Shown: positions 44,591-54,199 of the stretch, one piece after another
How positions within the stretch are numbered: position 1 is the stretch's first letter
Layout of the letters: each line of letters starts with the position of its first letter
Origin: Fodinibius sp. Rm-B-1B1-1
Lineage (GTDB): Bacteria > Bacteroidota > Rhodothermia > Balneolales > Balneolaceae
Reading direction: 5' to 3'
DNA: 64,000 nt
Assembly (NCBI RefSeq): GCF_038594945.1
Contig: NZ_JBCFYD010000002.1
Span: 868,001 to 932,000 of the forward strand
Position numbers and translations under genes: made by a program
Notes under the pieces: generated by a model
What the model was told of the DNA's origin: nothing
Database searches by the model: none
The model's input: only the letters and a program-made list of their open reading frames with translations

Positions 44591-45565
44591 TTATTTTTGC
44601 CCAACACTTTCTCGGAATCGATCGATTGTCCTCATATTATCAACGGCATCTTTAATAGGGATTGGCACAGGATCATCCGCAATAACAGCCTTAGCAAAGG
44701 CCTGAGCCTGTAAAGTATATTGATTAACAGCAGGGAAAGAGATCTCTTTACGGTTGCCCTCCTTATATAACCACAATCGTGTTGCTTTATCGGGTGGAGC
44801 ATTAAAAGGAATATCAATCACTATTCGTCCATGTGTGCCTAATATTTCAACCTGTTGATGCGGAGTGGATTGCGTTGAGCAAGAGAATGTTGCCGTACCG
44901 CCAGCGAACTGAAGTGTACCGGAGGATAGGTAATCTGTTTCAAAGTCGGGATCTATCTTCCAATATCCCGATATATTTGTAGGTTCCTCACCAAACAAGT
45001 AGCGAGACAGCGAAATACAATAACACCCGATATCCATAAGTCCGCCACCACCCATATCCGCCTTATTGCGAATGTTCGCCGGATCATCATTATAGTAGGC
45101 AAAAACAGAATGAACGGTTTGCAGCCTACCGATTTTACCATTAGCGATAAGTGATTTCGCCTTTTGCCATTGGGGATGAAACCGGTACATAAACGCTTCC
45201 ATCACTTTTAAATTGGGATACTTGCGACTTACTGCTAAAAGCTTCTGTGCTTCTTCACCATCCAATGCGATAGGTTTCTCACAGAGCACATGCTTGCCGG
45301 CTTTCAGCGCTGCTACTGTCTTGGGGACATGCAAGTGGTTGGGCAGGGGGTTGTATACAGCATCAATGGATGAATCTGCTAACAGTTTTTCATACGATCC
45401 GTACGAATGGGAGATACCAAGCTTTTGAGCAGCTGTTTGGGCGTTATCGGCAGAGCGTGACGCAATCGCCTTGACCTCACAATTATCGGCTTGCTGTATA
45501 GCCGGAATAACCTTTTCAATCCCAATTTTGGCTGTGCTTATAATGCCCCAGCGAATGGTTCTCAT
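44591..45565 (-). CDS. Gfo/Idh/MocA family NAD(P)-dependent oxidoreductase
   Basis: 324 residues. The N-terminal Rossmann segment WGIISTAKIGIEKVIPAI and the family motif EKPIAL (about 96-101) are present. A second domain contains GGGLMDIGCYCISLSRYLFG. Enzymes of this family oxidise or reduce sugars and polyols; the substrate is unknown. Confidence 0.88.
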   Translation of the reverse strand: MRTIRWGIISTAKIGIEKVIPAIQQADNCEVKAIASRSADNAQTAAQKLGISHSYGSYEKLLADSSIDAVYNPLPNHLHVPKTVAALKAGKHVLCEKPIALDGEEAQKLLAVSRKYPNLKVMEAFMYRFHPQWQKAKSLIANGKIGRLQTVHSVFAYYNDDPANIRNKADMGGGGLMDIGCYCISLSRYLFGEEPTNISGYWKIDPDFETDYLSSGTLQFAGGTATFSCSTQSTPHQQVEILGTHGRIVIDIPFNAPPDKATRLWLYKEGNRKEISFPAVNQYTLQAQAFAKAVIADDPVPIPIKDAVDNMRTIDRFRESVGQK

Positions 45566-45611
45566 ATTAATAATGGCTGATGATTTTTATGATGCGAAGT
45601 ATCCCAAAATA

Positions 45612-46067
45612 TTAGCTGGCCAACAAATATAAGACGGCAAAGCGGGCATTTTCTTTGATGTTACAGCCTGGCTCTGGCGTAGTAAAATTGAAGGTAATCT
45701 CATTTGCCGTCTCATCAAGTGAAACATAAGTGGCGTTCCCAATAATACCAGCTGATTGCGCATGTTCGTGCAATCCTAAGAGAGCTACTGTGTCTTCCAC
45801 TTCCTTAATTTGCTCATTCATTTTTGCTTGGTAATGGCCCGCCGGTAAATTCCACCAACCATAGTCATCGCCCTGATCTTTTTTTGGTTCCACAAGGGAC
45901 GTCTCGGCTTTTTTATATTCGCTACCTCCAAAATCAAGGGCGCCGGCCTTGGTAAAGGTGTAAATCTTATCCACGGTTAAATCAAAATGGGTGGCGTGCT
46001 GTTGGGTTTCCTGGTGAATGATAGTATCAATATGATCGCGTAATTCATCTGACTTTAGAAAAAACAT
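45612..46067 (-). CDS. dUTPase/dCTP-deaminase-like protein
   Basis: 151 residues. Pattern DLTVDKIYTFTKAGALDFGGSEY, WWNLPAGHYQAKMNE and SAGIIGNATYVSLDE resembles the trimeric dUTPase/dCTP deaminase superfamily, in which archaeal and some FCB members share a GGSEY-type segment. I did not find an unambiguous catalytic motif, so activity is uncertain. It lies just downstream of the frameshifted lipase maturation factor gene, 70 bp away. Confidence 0.45.
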   Translation of the reverse strand: MFFLKSDELRDHIDTIIHQETQQHATHFDLTVDKIYTFTKAGALDFGGSEYKKAETSLVEPKKDQGDDYGWWNLPAGHYQAKMNEQIKEVEDTVALLGLHEHAQSAGIIGNATYVSLDETANEITFNFTTPEPGCNIKENARFAVLYLLAS

Positions 46068-46137
46068 TGGCTAATAATTATTTTTTGTTGGGATTCTATT
46101 TTCTTAAGAAAATAGCTTATTCAAAGATGATTTCTGA

Positions 46138-47579
46138 TCAATAAAGGTGCGATAAATCTTGTAGTGATGTCGGTGATATATACATCCGTTCGAATGATCG
46201 GTTCCACCGCTTGCCTGTTTCCTTATATTCTTGAGAAGACGTAAATTCATATTTTAAAAGTCGTGCTCGTATATAGTTGGGAGAATGGTCATTAAAAGGA
46301 TTATTTGATAATAGTCTTAATGTTTTATTATCACCCAGCAGTAGTTTTTGTATAAAGATAATCAGCCATGGATTTCTTCGGATCGAGGTCATTGCTGCAA
46401 ACCACATCTGCCAATCCAGACGTAGATGATAGGGCGCCCATTGCCGCGGTATTTTATGGGGATTACCGGGCTTACCCTTGAATTCATAGGCTTTCCAGTC
46501 GGTGTTGTCATTAATAACCTCATCCGTAGTGCCTTCAATAATAATTTCGTGCCGCGTACGAGTTACCGAGCCAAATGCCCCGTAGGTATTTACTAAATGA
46601 AGGGGATTAAAGCTGGCATTCATCCGCTGTTGTGGGGAGATCATATTCTTAATGGGATCAATACTTAAATAGGCGACGACTACCCCTATAACAACGGTAA
46701 TGATACCAAGTATGGGGTCGGCAGCAAGGGTAGCAGGAGCTTCAATGGGGATCATAAACTGAATATATGAGTCGCTAATACCGCTAAAGGCCAATAGCAG
46801 GGTTAACCAGTTGAGCCATGCATAATTTCCACTGATAATAAGATAACACTGGGATAGAATGATAAGTCCCGCGCCAATGGTGGCCAACGGCTGCGGAAGA
46901 AAGAGCAGCCAAACAGCTCCAAGCTGTACAACATGGTTCGAAAGCGTTTCGACCTTATGAACTGATGAGGGCAGGTTATGAAATAGTCGGCTTGACGGGT
47001 TGGCAGGGGCTGCGTTTCGTGGTGATAATTCAGGCACGTCAAATTACGCCAGCACTCATCCCCCCGCATCTTTATAAGTCCGGCCCCGAATTCGACCCGA
47101 AATACCAACCAGCACAATAAAAAAACAATGATGATGGGAGCCTGGTAATGGATGGGGCCCAGAAAAATAGCGTAAAAACCGGCTTCGAGCAGTAACGATT
47201 CCCATCCGAAACCGTAAAAAAGTTGACCTACATTAACTATAGAGAGGTACAGGAGCCATAGCAGAAACCATATCAGCATAGAAAGCCAAAGGGGACCCAC
47301 ATCAGAAAGCCCAGATGCAGCTATTATAGACAATACCAATCCCGTCCATGCAATAAAAGCAAAGAAATGATCGGAATAATACCAGTGAAAGATGCTGGGA
47401 GATTGCCTAAATGACACTCGCTCTAAAAATCGAGGTACAGGCATTAACCCGTTTTCACCCAGCAGGGGACGAAACTGGTTGATTGCGACCAAAAAAGCGA
47501 TGGCATAAATAGCTCCTATTCCTCGCTGAATGATGAAGGTACTTACCCAATAATCCGAATGATAAATCCCCTCAATCAT
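46138..47579 (-). pseudogene. Lipase maturation factor family gene broken by a frameshift
   Basis: Two overlapping reading frames together give a multi-pass membrane protein of about 475 residues of the LMF family. The upstream frame from 47579 contains GENGLMPVPRFLERVSFRQS, FGWESLLLEAGF and KMRGDECWRNLTCLNYHHETQPLP. The homologous sequence then continues in the other frame with NPSSRLFHNLPSSVHKVETLSNHVVQLG. The shift is at about 46997-47005, where one base seems to be missing (minus strand CTGCCAACCCG instead of an expected CTGCCAAACCCG). Either the gene is inactivated, or a sequencing error or programmed shift explains it. Confidence 0.8.
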
Positions 47580-47664
47580 AGAAATATTTATCGCAAGTTT
47601 AAAGACTGTAACAGCTGCTACAAAGTGCTTTCAGTCCATAAAATCAGCATTGGAGCGATCTATA

Positions 47665-48132
47665 TCAATTCGTTAGCTCCTTTTCAATAATGAAGGTGGT
47701 TTCAATTTTACCATTAAGCAATACCTGTTGTTTTTGGACGGTACTAAACCCAACTTTGAAATAAAACGCCCGGTCTTGTGCATTGGTCTCGGTATGGATA
47801 GTACCAATACTTTTGCCTTTGGCATAGTCTTCAAGCGCTAAATAGAGCTGTTTGCCAAGTCCACGTCCCCGGTAATCGGGGTGACAGTAAAAGCAGCTGA
47901 TGTGGCCTCGATAATCTATTTGTGCAATACCAACAATTCGGCCGTTACTTTCGGCAACCACCGTAAAGTTCGTTAAGCATGTTTCTTCCCAATCCTTAAA
48001 GTGGATGCTGTCGGGGGCAAAGGTATGAATTTCTGTTTCAGTGTATCCTTCAGCATTTAAAATGCTAACAGTATCGCCAAGCAAATGTGCAATCTGTTCG
48101 ATATCGCCTTTTTTGTATAATCGTATTTCCAT
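47665..48132 (-). CDS. GNAT family N-acetyltransferase
   Basis: 155 residues. The acetyl-CoA binding motif HPDYRGRGLGKQLYLAL (about 84-100) and the beta-bulge segment TNAQDRAFYFKVGF near the C-terminus are typical of GNAT. Target unknown. It is upstream of the lipase maturation gene on the same strand. Confidence 0.88.
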   Translation of the reverse strand: MEIRLYKKGDIEQIAHLLGDTVSILNAEGYTETEIHTFAPDSIHFKDWEETCLTNFTVVAESNGRIVGIAQIDYRGHISCFYCHPDYRGRGLGKQLYLALEDYAKGKSIGTIHTETNAQDRAFYFKVGFSTVQKQQVLLNGKIETTFIIEKELTN

Positions 48133-48318
48133 AGAAATAAGGGTAATAACCCTGATTTGACCTATAAGTAGTTAGTTTGAGATATGGCACAAATATGTAA
48201 AAGCCGTAATAAATGAGCTTTAAGTATAATGAAATTAACTACTTATGTTCCAAGAAAATTCCGATTTATTTGCCCGAATATAGAAGTCTCTCTATCATAC
48301 TGCACCCGATGGGCTTGA

Positions 48319-48357
48319 AATAAAAAAAGCTGCTCACTATTACAGTAAGCAGCTTTA
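48319..48357 (-). terminator. Terminator of the YegP-like gene
   Basis: On the minus strand AAAGCTGCT (48356-48348) pairs with AGCAGCTTT (48334-48326), extended by an ACT/AGT pair, and is followed by TTTTATTTC. Confidence 0.75.
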
Positions 48358-48376
48358 CAAGTGCTTGATAATTCAA

Positions 48377-48553
48377 TTAATATGAATTACTTCGTGTGTA
48401 ACTTGTGCAATTTCCGTTTTCTTTTCCGTCTTTCTTCGCTTCTTCTTTGTCTTCAAAACTACCGTCGGAGTAGGCTTCAATATCGCCGTTTTTGGCTGTT
48501 TGCCTCCATCTCCATCCGCCTTTGGCATCCTGGTATAATTCACATCGTGGCAT
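48377..48553 (-). CDS. Small YegP/DUF1508-like protein
   Basis: 58 residues from the ATG at 48553. RCELYQDAKGGWRWRQTAKNG (about 3-23), then SDGSFEDKEEAKKDG, matches the short DUF1508/YegP fold, with its GxWRWR tract and a following Ser-Gly turn. E. coli YegP is a two-copy protein of about 110 residues; this has one copy. A terminator follows its stop. Confidence 0.7.
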   Translation of the reverse strand: MPRCELYQDAKGGWRWRQTAKNGDIEAYSDGSFEDKEEAKKDGKENGNCTSYTRSNSY

Positions 48554-48691
48554 AACGTGTTTCTTTCTTTATTTGTTTAAACTTAATGTTACGTCTTATA
48601 TAAATAATAATTATGAGTACGATTTACAAGCTTTTAAGCCCATTTTTTGTAGTAGCAGGCTTAATTGGTATCGTTGGAAATTATCATGCTA

Positions 48692-48952
48692 TCAGCTGCC
48701 GTTAATCTTTATATGGTAAGCAACATCGGAAGAAAAAATGACTTCAAAACCATTTACGTGACTTACGATAGCAAGCATCAGAAATAAAAGTCCGGAGATA
48801 ATAAGGAGCAAGTTTCCTCCCTGCAGCAAGTAAAAATATAATCGGGATGATTGGTCACCCGTTATCTTCATTCGGAATTTCTTCCGGTTATTGATATAAG
48901 CCCGAAAGCTGAAAAAGATGATAAGTAGGGCACCACAGCCAATCCAAAACAT
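48692..48952 (-). CDS. Small two-helix membrane protein, unknown
   Basis: 86 residues with hydrophobic segments at about 1-18 and 45-66, and a basic stretch (NNRKKFRMK) between. No family recognised. Codon use is plausible, but the evidence is only length and topology. Confidence 0.5.
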   Translation of the reverse strand: MFWIGCGALLIIFFSFRAYINNRKKFRMKITGDQSSRLYFYLLQGGNLLLIISGLLFLMLAIVSHVNGFEVIFSSDVAYHIKINGS

Positions 48953-49009
48953 ACAACCTTTTTTAGGTCTTATATTCAGGATCGGCCAAAGTGTTCCATC
49001 CCTGTGATA

Positions 49010-49207
49010 TTAGGGCAGGAGTTTAAAATCGTAGTCTACGTTATCTTTAATTTCCAGGTTAGGTAGGTCAATAGGTACGTCGTGCTCCTCAGCTTCTTTT
49101 TCTAATTTGGTATAGAAGGTTCTTGAAACAAGCAACCTCCGGTATTCTACGCCATTCTCTTGAATGTAATCGGTAATAGCATCACGCAGGCGATCCATAA
49201 GTTCCAT
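49010..49207 (-). CDS. Small soluble protein, unknown
   Basis: 65 residues: MELMDRLRDAITDYIQENGV, then RRLLVSRTFYTKLEKEAEEHDV. Helix-rich, charged, ending in an acidic/hydrophobic strand. Plausible gene by length and lack of an overlapping alternative, but no family is recognised. Confidence 0.5.
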   Translation of the reverse strand: MELMDRLRDAITDYIQENGVEYRRLLVSRTFYTKLEKEAEEHDVPIDLPNLEIKDNVDYDFKLLP

Positions 49208-49428
49208 AAACGAAATAGTCCTTAGATAAAATTAGTTAGCTGCTTCAAACATAACATAAAATTTGCAGACCAGTAAGGTGAATGTATAAAGAGACGACCC
49301 GGGGATTGGGGGATCCAGTGATTAAGTAACCGGCAATAAAACTTTTTAACGTAGGGAAGGTTAGAAAAATAACAGCCTTGCAGGACAGCCCAAAGGATTT
49401 CTTTCTCGTTTCGTAAGAGATTGAAGAT

Positions 49429-49542
49429 GTGCGTTTAAAAATTCCTGACGGTATAGATATTCATGCAGATGGAGAGGTTATAAAAAGTGATACAGATGAA
49501 TATGCTATCCGATTAGATCCCAATAGCTTAAGAGCAATTTGA
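49429..49542 (+). pseudogene. Possible C-terminal remnant of a degraded gene
   Basis: A 37-codon frame from GTG, VRLKIPDGIDIHADGEVIKS and ending in NSLRAI, reads like the tail of a protein with coding-like composition. An in-frame stop precedes it, so the N-terminal part is missing. The rest of the 49208-49554 gap shows no other gene. A short real gene is an alternative. Confidence 0.3.
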
Positions 49543-49554
49543 AGGCTTGAGTAA

Positions 49555-50001
49555 TTATTCAATAACCCCATTAATAATATGAATTACGCCGTTGTTAGCT
49601 TTAATATTAGGTGAGGTGATCTGATTATTTTCAACAGCCAACCCAGAACCGCTACTTTGAACTGAAATCCTTTTTCCACTTAAACAAGAAATATCAGACA
49701 TCACTCGTAAGCTGCGTACGGTAGCCATTCCTGTTAAAATGTGGTTTAGTAATAAGTTAGAATCGGATTGTTGACCCGTACTTAAGTTTGAAAACGTTTG
49801 GTTTGTAGGTGCAAAAACAGTGTATGGTCCGGGTTGAGAAAGCCTATCGCCAATACCAGCATTTTCCAACGCCCGAGCAAACTGGGTAGTTTGACTATTA
49901 GATTTCAGTTTTTCAATGACTGACTGCGCCTGGACTGTTGTGACACATAAAAATAGAGTCATGATGCAGGCAAAGCGAAGAATCTTTTGGAAGACTTTCA
50001 T
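49555..50001 (-). CDS. Secreted fasciclin-domain protein
   Basis: 148 residues. Signal peptide ending near TTVQAQ (about 26) and one FAS1 domain, with the H1 motif GPYTVFAPTNQTFSNL (58-73) and the H2 region NNGVIHIINGVIE at the end. FAS1 domains occur in adhesion and matrix proteins. Only one copy is present. Confidence 0.85.
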   Translation of the reverse strand: MKVFQKILRFACIMTLFLCVTTVQAQSVIEKLKSNSQTTQFARALENAGIGDRLSQPGPYTVFAPTNQTFSNLSTGQQSDSNLLLNHILTGMATVRSLRVMSDISCLSGKRISVQSSGSGLAVENNQITSPNIKANNGVIHIINGVIE

Positions 50002-51054
50002 AGCTCAGTTGCTTTAAGGTTTTTGTTACAATCCTGATGAATATCTATCGCTATTATAGTGTGTTTTTTGTGAGATACAAATTATTAATCTCTAAATAGA
50101 AAATCAGTGCTTTAAAGTGATACTCACTCTAATAAAAACTGTTTCATATGATAAATTAGGCTAAAAATTGCCAAATAGTGATTTTAGACATACTAAACCA
50201 TTCGAATTTAATTTAAACCTCTTAAAATCAAAATTTAAATAATATCACCGCTTAAACACTATAAAGGGCATTATTTTGGTATATTAGTGAAATAAGTTAA
50301 CCAAAATGTAGCTAATAAAGGGTTCAGATATTTTTTTGCTATATCAAGAAGTCGTTTGGAATGATTATAAAATTACAGACCAACCAATAAATGCTAAAAA
50401 AGGTAGGGTCTTTAATTAGCACTTTAATTAGCACTTTTTTAAAAACAGAGATTAGTATTTATGTAGAAATCTCAGAAATATTTAGTCATAGTTATAAAAC
50501 AAATAGCAAGACGAAGTTAATCTTAGTCATCAGATATATTAATGATATAAAACCAATTTACGATAATGCTTAAAATAATTTTGTAGCATGGAGAATATGA
50601 TCCCTTAAATAATAAGATATTTATATGATAGTCTATATTTGTCGTATAACTTATATTATGTAAAGTAATGTTGGTTTAATATAATTGGTGGTATTGCCTA
50701 CCAAACCCTTCACTATTATTATTATCGAGAGACAACCGCTTTAATATTTAGGGACAACCAAAATAAAATAATTTAACCTTTGCTCCTGTATGGCAACCGG
50801 TTCTCTTAAGTCGTTATTTTCCCTGGGGTATTTATCTGCACGTTCTACATATTCATATTAAGATTGATGTTTTGAGTCATTAATATAGACTGAGTGATAC
50901 ATCTTCCTGCCTCCCTATCGGCCAGTAGACCTTTTGCAATATTCTATCAGGTAAATTTACTAAAGGCACTCTACTTCGTTAAAAAAACTGCTTGATATAT
51001 CCTTAATATTGTAAGAATAGTTGTAAAATTTGTGAAGATTGATAAATTTCAGTT
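50002..51054. other. AT-rich intergenic desert
   Basis: About 1 kb of markedly AT-rich sequence. A 12-bp direct tandem repeat TTTAATTAGCAC occurs twice at 50411-50434. A frame at 50391-50573 has a hydrophobic N-terminal half but no family features and is considered spurious. No rRNA, tRNA, integrase or repeat array was recognised. It could be a decayed insertion or a large regulatory region. Confidence 0.5.
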
Positions 51055-51540
51055 ATGGAAAAAGCATCAGCTGGAGATAATAACCTAAAGCAGGCCCAGG
51101 TCGTTTTGTTTCCCCCATTAGTGGGGTTAACACTTGCGGTGACAAGTATTTTCTTACATATATTTTTTCCACTTAATATAACTTCTGCAACAATTGTGAT
51201 AATTGCCGGTATTATTATTTTGGGAAGCGGAATTGTTCTTCAAGTAATTTGTTTGCAGGTTTTTAAGAAAGCCAAGACAACACCCTTATTCCAGAAACCC
51301 ACTACCAATATTTTAGAATCCGGACCCTATGCCCGATCGCGTAATCCGATATACATCGCTGTTTTTCTTCAATTTATAGGACTATCCTTTTTGATCAATA
51401 CTTGGTGGCTTATCGCTGCCTTACCTATCCTATATGTATACCTACGTTATGGCGTAATAGCTCGTGAAGAGCAGTATCTTGAACAAAAGTTCGGAGAAGA
51501 ATATCGTAGATACCGGTCCAACGTACCACGCTGGTTCTAA
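51055..51540 (+). CDS. Isoprenylcysteine carboxyl methyltransferase / phospholipid methyltransferase family protein
   Basis: 161 residues with four hydrophobic segments. The cofactor region is SGPYARSRNPIYIAVFLQF (about 89-107) and the C-terminal REEQYLEQKFGEEYRRY (about 136-152), the pattern shared by ICMT and phospholipid N-methyltransferases. Substrate not known. Confidence 0.85.
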   Translation: MEKASAGDNNLKQAQVVLFPPLVGLTLAVTSIFLHIFFPLNITSATIVIIAGIIILGSGIVLQVICLQVFKKAKTTPLFQKPTTNILESGPYARSRNPIYIAVFLQFIGLSFLINTWWLIAALPILYVYLRYGVIAREEQYLEQKFGEEYRRYRSNVPRWF

Positions 51541-51711
51541 TCTAATAGATAAGAATTGTTGCCTATACGACCAGCTGGCGCATTGACTTGGACATGCCTC
51601 TTCTATGCTGTCGCTTTTAAGTCTCTCAATTTCTATTGGGATACTTGTTTGTATGGAGAACCTCCCCTTACGAATAAATTTCTCAAAAACCCCTCCAACT
51701 ATAAGTAGAAA

Positions 51712-52179
51712 CTATATTTCGGTTAATATCTCTTGTATCCTTTTAAAATCGGGAAGCTGGCTGGAATCTTCTAATATCTCATTATGTCTTATAGTACCCT
51801 GTTCGTCAATCACAAAAGATGCTCGTTTAGAAACTCCCTTCATTCCAAAATAATCATCATATAAAACCCCATACTTTTGGGATACCTCTTTATTGAAATC
51901 ACTTAGAAGTGTAAAATTCAAATTCTCAGCTTTTTTATATGCTTTTAATGTAAAAAAACTATCAACACTAATCCCTAATACCTTGGCATCTAAGGAATTA
52001 TAGACTTTCATATTGTCTCTAATCGTACAGAGTTCCTCGGTACAGGTACTGGAAAATGCAAGCGGAAAAAAGAGTAATACTATGTTTGACTCTCCTTTAA
52101 AATCAGAAAGGCTTATCTGATCCCCGTCCGTATTTTGGAGTGTAAAGTCAGGGGCTTTGGTATTAACAGTTGCTTTCAT
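51712..52179 (-). CDS. Peroxiredoxin (AhpC/TSA family)
   Basis: 155 residues. The peroxidatic loop FPLAFSSTCTEELC has Cys46 and a second Cys51, the CX4C form of BCP/atypical two-Cys enzymes; Pro and Thr/Ser of the PxxxTxxC site are present. Reduces hydroperoxides in the cytoplasm. It is 9 bp upstream-side of a membrane protein gene on the same strand and probably co-transcribed with it. Confidence 0.88.
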   Translation of the reverse strand: MKATVNTKAPDFTLQNTDGDQISLSDFKGESNIVLLFFPLAFSSTCTEELCTIRDNMKVYNSLDAKVLGISVDSFFTLKAYKKAENLNFTLLSDFNKEVSQKYGVLYDDYFGMKGVSKRASFVIDEQGTIRHNEILEDSSQLPDFKRIQEILTEI

Positions 52180-52188
52180 AGCTAAAAA

Positions 52189-52818
52189 TTAAACTGTTTC
52201 TGTAGCTGGAATTTGTTGTTCTGTATCTTCATACCCATATATGCTAACAACCATAGCTATAATAATCATTATTTTCCATGTCCAAGCATATGATTCGCTT
52301 ATCAATGGAACATGCCAGAAAAGGATATATGAAATTAAAAAAAGTATCACCCCTCCTAATATTAAACGGTATTCACTTCTGCGATACGTATAAACGGAAT
52401 ACATTAACAGGCCCACAAGTATAGCTCCTCCCTGGTATATAGCTAAAAGCCAAGTTTTGAGTGCATAGGTATCTTGAACCAATAAATAGGATATGATAAT
52501 AAGTAATGGAAGTGCCGTATAAACCATGGGGAATTGTGCAAAGACAGGCTTAGATTCCCTAATGAAAATTGCCAACGAGCTTAGTATAAATGCCAAGCTT
52601 GTAATATGGCCCCATTCAAAAATAAATTCCGCAGCAGTGGTCACTTCTGAACCTGAAGAAAGATTGTCTATAAATAAAGCAAGGTGCATTATGGTAAATA
52701 ATACAGATGCAACAGTGAGTCCCAGGTATTTTAATCGTCCTTTTTTATTTGTAAGACTGAAAAATTTAGCAGCAACAAATGCTCCTGCCAATACCATTAA
52801 CAATGTGACCCAAACCAT
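52189..52818 (-). CDS. Seven-helix membrane protein, unknown
   Basis: 209 residues with about seven hydrophobic segments. The C-terminus is a short polar tail ending in TETV. It is immediately upstream of the peroxiredoxin gene. No family recognised; the many aromatic residues and paired His (HITS, HVPL) may suggest heme or redox involvement, which is speculative. Confidence 0.6.
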   Translation of the reverse strand: MVWVTLLMVLAGAFVAAKFFSLTNKKGRLKYLGLTVASVLFTIMHLALFIDNLSSGSEVTTAAEFIFEWGHITSLAFILSSLAIFIRESKPVFAQFPMVYTALPLLIIISYLLVQDTYALKTWLLAIYQGGAILVGLLMYSVYTYRRSEYRLILGGVILFLISYILFWHVPLISESYAWTWKIMIIIAMVVSIYGYEDTEQQIPATETV

Positions 52819-52841
52819 AAATACAATGCAGTTTAAAGGGG

Positions 52842-53405
52842 TTAATTATCTGAGGTAGGTTGACCCTCTCGTTGCGATCTGCGTTGTTCAATATCGCGTT
52901 TTCGCTGTTTATCTTGATTATAGACACGAACTTGGTCTGCGATATCTTTTAAAATTCCACGTTCAAAGCGGATCATCTCTTCCATTACATCAAAAAGAAG
53001 AAGCTGAGATTCGTTTTTATAGACAACGGTTTCCCAGTCGATTAATGGTACGTTCTTGATCGCATTTACAAGTCCAGCCCGGTGCTTCGCTATTTTCTTA
53101 AGGATCTTGTGGACATCCTGAAGCTTTTCTTCATCCGGCTCAAAACTTTCTCTGAAGTGCGTAAATTTATCGAGATGGGTCGGCCTTGGATTGTCAATAG
53201 CTTCTTCTAAGATAGGACGATAATAAGAAAGTTGAGCATGATCGATAAGTAACAACATTTCAGCTATTGAACGTCCCTCTGGTGGTGTTTCATCGTACGG
53301 AACCGTATCAATAACATATTGCATGGCTTCGGCCTCATCCTGTAGATAGGAAGCATCATCAACCAGCCGATCCAGTTCGTCCTGCGAGATTTCTCGATCA
53401 GTCAT
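52842..53405 (-). CDS. DinB-like domain protein
   Basis: 187 residues, mostly helical, no signal. GRSIAEMLLLIDHAQLSYY (about 43-61) resembles the first helices of the DinB-like four-helix superfamily, but the metal-binding His set cannot be assigned. The C-terminal tail is basic. It is 7 bp downstream of the NuoI-like gene on the same strand. Confidence 0.45.
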   Translation of the reverse strand: MTDREISQDELDRLVDDASYLQDEAEAMQYVIDTVPYDETPPEGRSIAEMLLLIDHAQLSYYRPILEEAIDNPRPTHLDKFTHFRESFEPDEEKLQDVHKILKKIAKHRAGLVNAIKNVPLIDWETVVYKNESQLLLFDVMEEMIRFERGILKDIADQVRVYNQDKQRKRDIEQRRSQREGQPTSDN

Positions 53406-53412
53406 GATAAGA

Positions 53413-54111
53413 TTATCTCACCCACTCAGATTCGGGCTCTACATTATCATTGTGCTTCTGTTGTTCGAGCATTTCAACAAGAGAAAGACCAGAATTAAAC
53501 TCCCGATCGCGGTCACGGACAGAGTGAATATTATTTTCTTCCTGAAAATCCCAAAATTGACCAAATTGACGGTTTTTGTATTCTCGTAGAAACTCCAAAC
53601 GTTCTTCTAAGTCTTCTTTAGGTACTAACAAGCGCTGTTTATCGTAAATAGCCTCTTCCCTGGATTCAAAAACAATGTCATAATCCTTACTCATGACAAT
53701 TGCTTCTTCAGGGCAAACCTCTTCACAGTATCCGCAATAAATACAGCGGAGCATATTAATTTCAAAGAAATCCGGATACCGTTCTTTGGGGTCATCGGAA
53801 TCTTCGTTCGCCTGCATACTAATAGCCAACGGTGGACATGCTCGAGCACATAACCCACAAGCTACACAACGTTCTTTGCCATTATCTTCGACAAGTACTG
53901 GCCGACCGCGAAATATAGAAGGCGGATCCCATTTTTCTTCGGGATATTGAAGGGTTACACTGGGTTGAAACATTTGCTTCAGGGTGTACCATAGGGCTTT
54001 AAAAACCTCAGGTAGGTATAAATTTTCCAGAAATGAAAAAGAACGCTCACGTTCATACTGTTCGTTGAGCGCGTTAGCTCTGGGTTGCTCTAAATTTTGT
54101 TGTGTTGGCAT
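53413..54111 (-). CDS. NADH-quinone oxidoreductase subunit I-like 2[4Fe-4S] protein
   Basis: 232 residues with an N-terminal polar extension of about 75 residues. Two ferredoxin motifs: Cys82, 85, 88 and 92 ([12 protein letters not shown]) and Cys123, 126, 129 and 133 ([12 protein letters not shown]). The following [13 protein letters not shown] matches NuoI. It is isolated from other nuo genes, between der and a DinB-like gene. It may be a spare NuoI or a related electron carrier. Confidence 0.8.
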   Translation of the reverse strand: MPTQQNLEQPRANALNEQYERERSFSFLENLYLPEVFKALWYTLKQMFQPSVTLQYPEEKWDPPSIFRGRPVLVEDNGKERCVACGLCARACPPLAISMQANEDSDDPKERYPDFFEINMLRCIYCGYCEEVCPEEAIVMSKDYDIVFESREEAIYDKQRLLVPKEDLEERLEFLREYKNRQFGQFWDFQEENNIHSVRDRDREFNSGLSLVEMLEQQKHNDNVEPESEWVR

Positions 54112-54199
54112 GAGTATGCAATTAAAAATTGGTTGTTACTCAACGTAATATCGCTGGAAAAATAACTGATTCAGCGATTCACTTCAAAAGGAATATTAA

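Noticed and set aside
50391-50573. 60-codon frame in the AT-rich gap
   Set aside because: Composed of the AT-rich background and includes the tandem TTTAATTAGCAC repeat; no domain or signal resembling a real gene.
51605-51853. 82-codon plus-strand frame
   Set aside because: Overlaps the 3' end of the minus-strand peroxiredoxin gene in another frame and contains no recognisable feature.
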